From positions 3,162-65,613 of the forward strand of contig JAOZPG010000002.1 in the NCBI GenBank assembly GCA_029932855.1: DNA of 62,452 nt, in the 5' to 3' direction. This DNA is from Bacteroidales bacterium. Its GTDB lineage: Bacteria; Bacteroidota; Bacteroidia; Bacteroidales; VadinHA17. Under the pieces are notes generated by a model. That model was not told the origin of the DNA, made no database searches, and worked only from the letters and a program-made list of their open reading frames with translations. Positions 1 to 10,800 of the stretch are shown one piece after another (the first letter of the stretch is position 1; every line of letters starts with the position of its first letter). The position numbers and the translations under genes were made by a program.

Positions 1-1895
1 ACTGCTCGCTGGAGCGGGGGAGAGGCAACGGGTACATGGTCTATAAATGATGCCAGTCCCCAGCTTGTTACATATACACCAAATGCAGGTGAGACAAGCG
101 GAAGCTTTACAGCTACCATTACAGTTACTGGGACAGGAGCATGTACAGGCAGTGATGCTACTGATACAAGGACAATTACATGGGGAGAGACCCCTGCTGT
201 TGATGCAGGAAGTGATATCTCACGTTGTACAGCCACCCCACTTGATCCTATTGCAATGACAGGGGCAACTGCCACAGGAACATATACAACTGCAAGGTGG
301 ACAGGAGGAGAGGCGACGGGTGTATGGACAATTAATGATGCCAGTCCCCAGCTTGTTACATATACGCCAAATGCTGGTGAGACAAGCGGAAACTTTATTG
401 CTACTCTTACTGTAACGGGAACAGGCTCGTGTACAGGCACTGATGTGACTGATACAAGGATGGTTACATGGGGAGAATCTCCGGCTGTTGAGGCTGGTAA
501 TGACATATCTCGTTGCGATGCCAACCCGACGAATCCTATTGTAATGGCCGGTGCTTCTGCAACAGGTACATATACCACCGCACAATGGAGCGGTGGCGGA
601 GGAGATGGTACATGGACACAGAACGATGCAAGTCCTGAAAATGCTACGTTTAATCCGACCAGCACATCAGGAAGCTTTACAGCAACACTAACTGTAACAG
701 GAACCGGGTCATGCACAGGTAGCAATGTAACAGATACAAGGACAATTACATGGGGTGAACAGCCCACGGTTGAGGCTGGTAATAATATTTCTCGTTGCGA
801 TGCAACTCCGACTGCAGCAATTACAATGACCGGTGCTGATGCAACAGGTACTTATACAAGCGCAAGGTGGACAGGAGGAGAGGCAACGGGTACATGGACA
901 ATTAATGATGCCAACCCCCAGCTTGTTACATATACACCAAATGCAGGTGAGACAAGCGGTAGCTTTACCGCTACACTTACTGTAATTGCAACGGGAGCAT
1001 GTACGGGAAATGATGTAACAGATACAAGGACAATTACATGGGGGGAGTCTCCGGCAGCGGATGCGGGATCTGATATATCGCGTTGTGATGACTTTCCTAC
1101 TTCACCTATTGCAATGACCGGTGCTGATGCAAGCGGTAGCTACACTACTGCACGATGGAGCGGAGGTGAAGCAACAGGCAGCTGGACGGTTAACGATGCA
1201 GATCCTGATCTTGTAACATATACACCTAATGCAGGTGAGACAAGCGGTAGTTTTACAGCTACTCTTACAGTTGCCGGAACAGGATCTTGTACAGGCAATG
1301 ATGATACTGATACAAGGACTATTACATGGGGAGAATCTCCTACGGCAGATGCGGGTAATGATATATCACGATGTGATCTGAATCCCACTGCAGCAATAGC
1401 TATGACAGCTGCCACGGCAACAGGTACATATAGCTCAGCTGACTGGAGCGGAGGAGCCCTCCTGGGTACATGGAGCCAGGACATGGATCCTTCACAGGCA
1501 ACATTTAATCCCTCTGTACAAAGCGGCACATTTACGGCAACCCTTACTGTAACAGGTACAGGGGCATGTTCTGCTGAATTGGAGATTGATACAAGAATAA
1601 TATCATGGGGACAGACTCCTGTGGTGGTTGCAGGTGCGGATATTGAAAGATGTGATGCAAATCCTACGGCAGATATATTAATGACCGGGGCGACAGCCAC
1701 TGGTTCATTCAGCAATAATCTCTGGAGCGGAGGTCCAGGATCATGGGTGCAACATGTTGATCCGGCCCAGGCAAGATACCAGCCGGGTGCTGCAAGCGGC
1801 TCATTCACAGCTGCCCTTCAGCTTACTGGCAAGGACGGTTGTCTTGGTAATAATCCGACAGATACCCGTGACATATCATGGGCAGAGCAGCCTGT
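1..1895 (+). repeat. Ig-like repeat array A (about 95-residue units)
   Basis: Successive copies of the DIS-R-C-D element fall near 214, 502, 784, 1071, 1360 and 1636, so the unit is 276-289 bp. Each unit holds ARWSGGEATGTW-like, NDASPQLVTYTPNAGETSG-like and TLTVTGTG-C-TG blocks. The first unit is cut by the window edge. Cys occurs once near the start and once near the end of each unit. Confidence 0.9.
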
Positions 1896-4800
1896 GGCAG
1901 ATGCCGGCAGTGATGATGCTCAGTGCGGACTTTTATATACCCTGGCTGCCGTGCCAAGTGTCGGTGCGGGACAATGGACCCTGGAAAGTGGTCCCGGGAC
2001 AGTTGATTCATGGGGCGCAGGACAGTCTGTGCCAAATACTGATGTTACTGTCAGTGATTTTGGGACTTATACCTTCAGGTGGACTGAGACAAATATTGTA
2101 TGTAGTGATTATGATGAGGTAGATATAACCTTTATTGTTGCTCCATTGACTCCTCCGATAACAGGGGGGCTGACGGAGATGTGTGTTGGTACGGGGGGTC
2201 AGTATTATTCTGTGCCTCTTAATGCGGGCAATAGCTATACATGGCTAATCCCTGCATCTATGATTATTGCATCGGGTGGGGGTGCATCAGATAACTTTGT
2301 TGTCCTCAATTTCCCGGTTGCAACGAGTGATACCATAGAAGTTACTGAATTTACTCCGGCCCCGGGATCATGTCCGGGACCAGTACAGAAGCTTGGTATA
2401 AATGTGTATGATCCTCCTATAGTTGAAGCCGGTGATCCGGTTACAATTTGCCAGGGCGGGTCTGCTGTGCTTGGCGGAAGTCCCAATGGAGTGGGTGCTG
2501 CTGCAACAGGTGGTTCAGGTGATTTTACCTTTGCATGGTCTCCTTCATTCGGACTTGATGATTCACATTTAGAGCATCCTACAGCATCACCTATAGTAAC
2601 TACTACATATACACTTACGGTAACAGATAACCTTAGCGGCTGTTCCGATATTCAGGATCAGGTAATAGTTACTATTGAGCCTTTAGCTGCAGTGGATGCA
2701 GGAAGCAATGGAGAGACATGCGAGGATGTGGATTTCGATCTCAGTAGCCTTGCAGTGAACCCCTCAGGAAGTGATTACAGCCAGGTAACATGGACATCAA
2801 ATGATCCAATGGGAAGCTTTGACGATGTTAATATATTTACACCAATATATACACCTGGTACAGGTACTACCGGGTTTACAATCCTTACACTTACCGCTGA
2901 CGGGAATGCTCCATGCGGACAGGTTCAGGACCAGATGACGCTGACCATAAATCCCAAACCGGTATTCAGTGCCGGTAGTGATGAGACAAGTTGTGAGGGG
3001 CAGCCTTTCGACCTGAACAATTCGGCTACTCCTCCATCGGCAACGAACTATGTATCTGTATCATGGTCGACATATGACGGTATTGGTTCTTTTAATAATC
3101 CAAATCTTTTTACACCGACATATATGCCTGGGGCAGGAGAGACGGGAGTAATCCACTTTGTGATGGCTGTAACGGGTAACGGAAGCTGCGGTGTATTTAC
3201 GGATACCATGGAGCTTAGCATAGCACCTGCACCTACGGTGGATGCAGGAAGCAGCGGGGAGTTTTGTGGGAGCGATCCTTTCGATCTGGCGACTCTTACA
3301 GTTCCTCCTTCAGCAACGAATTATACTTCAATATTGTGGACTCATAATGGTGCGGGTAGCTTCAGCGATCCTGCTGTAGAGGTTCCTGTTTATATACCGG
3401 GTGCAGGTGATAACGGGGTGATTACTCTTACAATGACGGTTACAGGAGATGCTGTATGCAGCCAGGTAGCAGATAATACCGGCCTTACAATAAATCCCAG
3501 GCCTGTACTGGATCCTAACCTCGGAGTTACATTGTGCAGTGATGAGGCTACTGCCATAATACTTGACACGGATATGGGCAGTGAGCCTGCAGGTACATAT
3601 AATATTATATCCTGTACTACCGATGCCGGTATTACCGGATCGGGTACTACGGGAGACGGTCTTTCAATAACCGCCATATTCAATGATGCTTTCGGTAATA
3701 TTACCGGCGCTGCTCTGAATGTGGTTTACGAGATAGCCCCGGTCAGCCTTAAGGGATGTGTGGGAGATACCGGGACGGTTAACCTGGTGATAAATTCGAG
3801 TCCAATGGGAATGGATGATACGGATGCTCTGTGCAGCGGCGGAACAATGGCTTATGATCTGCAGAATAATGTTACTACGCTTGGTAACGGACAGACAGCA
3901 ACATTCAGCTGGGTAGCAATCCCCAATGCAAGTGTGGGGGGTGAAAGTACTACCCCTGTATCAGGGGCTGTGATAAATGATGTGCTCATAAATACTACAG
4001 GACTGCCACAATCAGTGACATACAATGTTACTCCTACAGGCACCAACTTATGTGACGGGCTGCCTTTTACCGTGACCGTAACGGTTAACTCCGAACCGGT
4101 AGGTATTAACCATAATGATGAGATATGCAGTGACGGGGCTCTTGCCTACGACCTGCAGAATAATGTAAATGTTCTTGGCAATACCCAGCCTGCAACATTC
4201 AGCTGGCTGGCTGCCGACAATCCTAATGTCAGCGGAGAGAGTACGGTTGCTGTTGCCTCGGCAACAATAAACGATGCTCTTAATAATGTAAGTGGTCTTG
4301 TTCAGACGGTAGTTTATACCGTAACGCCTACCGGCACTAATAGCTGTGTGGGTGCTGACTTCACTGTTACAGTAAGGGTTAATCCCGAACCTGTGGGTGT
4401 TGATGATACGGAGGCCACATGCAGTGACGTGGCACTTGCCTATAACCTGCAGAACAATGTGTCTATTCTGGGTAATAACCAGACGGCTACCTTCAGCTGG
4501 CTGGCTGCCGATAATCCCAATGTTACCGGTGAGAGCTCCTCTGCGGTTTCAGGAGGCATAATAAATGATATTATCACCAATGTTTCGGGAGGTGATGAGA
4601 CAGTTGTCTATACTGTTACACCTACGGGTACCAATGCTTGTGCCGGGGATGACTTTTTAATAACAGTGACTGTAAGATCAGAACCTGTTGGGGCTGACCA
4701 GGCAGATAATACATGCAGTGGCATAGCACTTGCCTATGACCTGCAAAATAATGTAACAAGCCTTGGTAATGGCCAGGCGGCCACCTTTACATGGAGTGCT

Positions 4801-7800
4801 GCGTCTAACACTAATGTTAACGGTGAGAGCCTGAGTTCTCAGTCGGGATCAGTGATAAATGATGTGCTCACCAACCTTACCGGTCTGCCGGAGACAGTTG
4901 TCTATACTGTTACACCTGTGGGGGCCAATTCATGTGCCGGAGATCCTTTTACCATCACAATAACTGTTGATCCCGAGCCTGTTGGTGTAAATCATACAGA
5001 TGCGATATGTAGTGATGAGCTGCTTGCTTACGACCTGCAGAATAATGTAAATATACTTGGCAACGGACAACTGGCAACATTCAGCTGGCTGGCTGCCGAT
5101 AACCCCAACGTCAGCGGAGAGAGTACGGTTGCTGTTGCCTCGGCAACAATAAACGATGCTCTTATTAATGTAAGTGGTTTTGTTCAGACTGTAGTTTATA
5201 CCGTAACACCTACCGGTACTAATAGCTGTGTGGGAGCAGATTTTACTATTACGGTAACGGTTAATTCCAAACCTGTGGGTGCTGATGATACGGATGCCAC
5301 ATGCAGTGGCCAGGCACTTGCCTATAACCTGCAGAATAATGTAAATACACTGGGTAATGGCCAGGCAGCAACATATAGCTGGGTGGCTGCCGATAATGCA
5401 AATGTTACGGGTGAGAGCACCACGGCACAGGCAGGAGGTACAATAAGTGATGTTCTTATCAATCTTACGGGTGCTCCTGAGACAGTTGTCTATACTGTAA
5501 CACCAACGGGAAGCAATAGCTGTGTGGGGGATCCCTTTACCATTACGATAACGGTTGATCCCGAACCGGTCGGGGCAGCTGAGACAATAAGCACATGCAG
5601 CGACCAGGCACTTGCCTACGACCTGCAGAACAATGTAAACACGCTTGGCAACGGACAGGCTGCAACATTTACATGGGTGGCAGCATCCAATACAAATGTG
5701 AGCGGCGAGAGCCTCGTTGCACAACCGGGTGTCATCATTAACGATGTACTCACCAACCTTACAGGCTCTGTTGAGACAGTTATCTATACCGTTACACCGA
5801 CAGGTATGAATACATGTGCCGGTGCACAGTTTACAATTACTGTAAATGTTGATCCCGAACCTGTGGGAGTGAATGATAATGATAACACATGTAGCAATAT
5901 TGCTCTTGCTTACGACCTGCAGAATAACCTGACAACACTTGGTAATGGACAGACGGCTGACTTCAGCTGGCTGGCTGCCGATAATGCAAATGTTACAGGT
6001 GAAAGCCTTGTTGCTGTTGCAACGGGCACCATTACGGATGTGCTTGTCAACCATAGCAGTTCACCCCAGGCAGTCATCTATACAGTAACACCAACGGGTA
6101 ATCCCAACGGCTGTGTTGGAGATGACTTCACTGTGACTGTTACGGTAAATCCCGAACCTGTGGGTGTCAATGATATTGACGGTACATGCAGCGGCCAGGC
6201 ACTTGCCTACGACCTGCAGTTTAATGTGAATACCCTTGGTAACGGGGAGAATTCTACCTTCAGCTGGCAGGCTGCCCCCAATGCAAATGTTGCCGGGGAG
6301 AGCACTGCAGCACAGGCTGGAGCTGTGATAAATGATATACTTACCAATATTTCAGGCTCTGCACAGATAGTGGTCTATACGGTTACCCCGACGGGAAGCA
6401 CGGGCTGTGTGGGATCGGATTTTACTATCAGCGTGACGGTGGATCCTGAGCCTGTGGGAGTGGATGATACAGACGGTACATGCAGCGATCAGGCTCTTGC
6501 CTACGACCTGCAGAACAATGTAAATACACTGGGTAACGGGCAGGCTGCTACATTTACATGGCTGGCCGCAGATAATGCCAATGTAAGTGGTGAAAGCACC
6601 GCTCCTGTTGCCGGGGCAACTATAGATGATGTACTTATCAACCTGGGTGGTGCGGATGAGACAGTTGTCTATACAGTGACTCCTGTAAGTAATCCGGGAG
6701 GCTGTACAGGTGATCCTTTCACCATTACGGTAACGGTGAACCCCGAACCTGTGGGTGCTGATGACGGAACAAGCACATGCAGTGATGCGGCCCTTGCTTA
6801 CGACCTGCAGAATAATATAACAACACTTGGCAATGCACAGACGGCTGACTTCAGCTGGGTGGCTGCCGATAATGTAAATGTTACGGGTGAGAGCCTTGTT
6901 GCTGTTGCAACGGGCACTATTACGGATGTGCTTACCAACCTTAGCGGTTCGCCCGAGGTAGTTATCTATACCGTAACACCAACGGGTAATCCTAACGGAT
7001 GTACTGGAGATCCTTTCACTGTTACGGTGACTGTTGACCCCGAACCTGTTGGGGCTGCCGATACTGATAATGCATGTAGTGACGAGGCTCTTGCTTACGA
7101 CCTGCAGAATAATGTGAATATGCTTGGTAACGGATTGGCTGCTACATTCAGCTGGGTGGCTGCCGATAATGTTAATGTTAGTGGTGAGAGCCTTGTTGCA
7201 CAGAGTGGGGCAAGCATAGATGACATGATAACAAATATCACAAACACAGATCAGCTTGTGGTATATACCGTAACACCAACCGGCACTAACGGATGTCCGG
7301 GAGATCCTTTTACAGTAAGCATAACTGTAAGTCCTGAGCCCGTGGGAGTGAATGATACGGAATCTGCCTGCAGCGATCAGGCTCTTGCCTACGACCTGCA
7401 GAACAATGTAAATACGCTGGGTAACAACCTGCCTGCAACATTTATATGGTCGGCTGCCGATAACTTTAATGTAAGCGGCGAAAGCCTGGCCCCTGTTGCA
7501 GGATCTGTGATTGATGATGCCCTTACAAACATTTCAGGGGTACCGCAGACAGTGGTCTATACGGTTACACCGGCCAGCAATCCCGGGGGATGTGATGGGA
7601 ATTCCTTCACAGTGACGGTGACGGTTGATCCTGAACCGCTGGGTGTGAATGAAAGTGAGATAACCTGCAGTGATGTGGCATTGTCTTACGACCTGCAGAC
7701 AAATATTAATAATCTTGGAAACGGTGTGAGCTCAAGCTTTGTATGGCGTGCCTCTGCCGATAATCCGAATGTTAGCGGAGAGAGCCTTACTGATGTTGCC

Positions 7801-10800
7801 GGCGGAACTATCAACGATCTGCTTGTGAACCTTACGGGTGCAGATGAGCAGCTAACTTACTGGGTAATACCTGTTAGTAATCCTGGTCTCTGTACCGGCG
7901 ATACCTTTAATATTACAGTGACCGTCAATTCTGAACCTGTAGGTGTGAATGATACGGAAGGTGCATGCAGCAATGAGCAGCTTGCTTACGACCTGCAGAA
8001 TAATATTACTACACTGGGGAACGGGCTTACATCTACATTTATGTGGGTGGCAGCAGATAATCCCAATCTTAGCGGAGAAAGCACAGGTCCCAGGTTTACA
8101 AACACTATCAATGATGTGATAACAAACACTACAGGTGCAACTGAGACAGTTATATATACGGTTACACCAACGGGAACCAAGCTTTGTGTAGGTAAACCCT
8201 TTACTATAAGTGTGGATGTGGATCCCGAGCCCATACTTGCATCTAACCTTAACACTGTGATCTGTAGCGATGTAGAGACAGGACTGATGCTTGATGTGGA
8301 AGCAGGCTCGGTAGCTGCAGATCATTACAATCTCTTAAGTATTGATGTGGGGGCAGGACTGATAGCAGGGGCAGCGAATGTTTCTCCGGGAGTTAATATG
8401 GCTAATGATAGCCTCAGCAGGGATGTGTTTACGAATATGACAGCGGGACCGATACTGGTAATGTACGAAGTAGTGCCGGTTAGTGCCGATGACTGTGAGG
8501 GAGAAGCTAAGGTAATTATGCTGCAGGTGAACCCCGAACCTATATTGAATCCTAACCTCGATGCCATCGTATGTAGCGACGCGCCAGCCGGCATTACACT
8601 CTCGGTAGCTGCAGGTTCTTATCCTGCAGCAAGCTATGAGCTTGTTGCAGTAGATCCCGACCCGGTACTGATTGCCGGTCCGGCTAATGCATTGCCTGCA
8701 GCGGGACTTCCAATCCCGGCTATCTCGGCAGATGTGTTTACCAACCTTTCAGCTAACCAGATGGATGTTATTTATACGATAATACCTATGAGCAATGCCG
8801 GATGTTCCGGAGATACAGCATTTATTACACTGTCAGTTAATCCCGAACCGGTTCTCTTAGCTGATCTTGATACTACTGTTTGCAGTAACTCAACATCGGG
8901 AATATTGCTGGATGAGGAAGTCGGTTCGGTTGATGCATTGGACTATAACCTTACCAATATCCAGGTTGCTGCCGGATTATACGGAACGGCAGGAAATGCT
9001 ACTGTGGGCATAATGAAGCCTGCTACAGTATTGATAAATGATGCCTTTACAAATACTACTGCCGCTCCCCTGGATGTGATATATACAGTTGTGCCGGTAA
9101 GTGCCGGCGACTGCCCGGGAGATCCTGTAGATATTATATTTACCATTAATCCCAAGCCTGTGCTTGATCCCGGCCTGAACGCTACTGTTTGCAGTGGGGA
9201 GACAAGCGGAATTACCCTTGGTGTGACCGGTACTTCTGTTGCAGCGGCCAGTTATGATATAATAGCAATAAACGTTCAGGGAGGTTTGACACAGACAGGA
9301 ACAGCCACTATTGGTGCAGGACAGGCTGATAATGCAATTGCCTTTGATGCATATGAAAATCTGAGTAGCGGACCACTGCAGGTAACTTACGATGTGGTGC
9401 CTGTAAGTGCTGACGGATGCGAGGGAGACCTGCTTACCATTACTCTTACTGTTAGCCCTGAACCAATCCTGCTACCTGAATCTCCAACGGTTTGCAGCGG
9501 TGAGGGTACAGGAATAGTATTTACGGTGGCAGGAGGAAGCACGATGGCCATGAACTATAATGTTGTAAGCTTTACTCCCGATCCTGCCCTTGTTGCAGAT
9601 GCAGGGAACACTGTAACAGCTGCAGCGGATGGTCTTATGTCGAATGCAATAATTGCCGATAAGTTTGTGAACACTACTAATGCCGCCCTTTATGTTGACT
9701 ATGAAGTGGCTCCGGTAAGTCTTGGCAGCTGTATAGGTGATACTGTCTTGTATTCCGTAATGGTTAATCCCGAGCCTGTGCTCAGGGCCGACCTGGATAC
9801 CACTGTATGCAGTGATGCTGCCAACGGAATATTACTGGATGTAATTCCTGCAAGCGTAGGAGCTGCCACATATACTATTAATTCCATAAATGCTGAATTC
9901 GGACTTATAGCTAATGGTCCGGTTGCCGGGCCGGGACCATTGCAGCCGGCTACAGCTATATCGGCAGATATATATACCAATAATACTGCCGGAGCACTGA
10001 CTGTAACATACAACGTGGTTCCTGTAAGTACTGGCGGTGGATGTAACGGTCAGCCGGTGGATGTGGTGGTAAGCATTAATCCCGAGCCAATACTTGCCAA
10101 CGGACTGAATACCACTGTATGCAGTGATGAGGAGACCGGAGTTGTGTTTGATGTCAGGGCGGGAGGTGCTTCTGCTGTGGCATACAATATTACAGGCTTC
10201 CTAATGGATCCCGGCCTTACTGCTGATGCCGCTAATCTTGTAAGCGGAATAAGTATGGCTGTTGCGGACAATGCTATTCAGACCGATAAGTTTACCAATC
10301 TTACGGCATTCCCGCTGACTGTTGTTTACGATGTGGTTCCTGTTTCAGCTGATGGATGTGAAGGAAAGATGAGTCAGCTAACTGTCGTGGTTAATCCCGA
10401 GCCTATACTTACACCGGGCCTTGGCCAGGAGCTTTGTAGCGGAACGGCTACCAGCCTGCAGCTTAGTGTGCAGAATGGTGTTTCAGGGATTACTTATAAC
10501 TGGGATGCTCCCACAAATACCGGTGGCATGACAGGTGGAACGGCGGGTCCTTCGGCTTATATAACGGATACCTTTGATAACCAGACGGCTACGGCTCAGA
10601 CAGCTACATATTATGTTGTTCCTGTAAGCGGAATGGGATGTGCCGGGGATACGGTGCCTGTTGTGATAACTGTTAACCCGAATCCTTCTGCCGATATTAA
10701 CGGCGGCATGGATCCCATACCGGTGTGTGGTGGTATTGACCTTATCCTTGACGGAATGCCGGCAGGTGGTACGGGCAACTATACACACCAGTGGAGCGGA

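Noticed and set aside
4930-6054. 374-residue open frame on the minus strand inside the adhesin array
   Set aside because: It is a shadow of the periodic codon pattern of the PKD-like repeats; its Cys/Ile/Asn-rich product has no signal, motif or start context.
3799-8220. Possible CRISPR array because of regular spacing
   Set aside because: Units of about 295 bp are coding, in frame, and have no short identical repeats with unique spacers.
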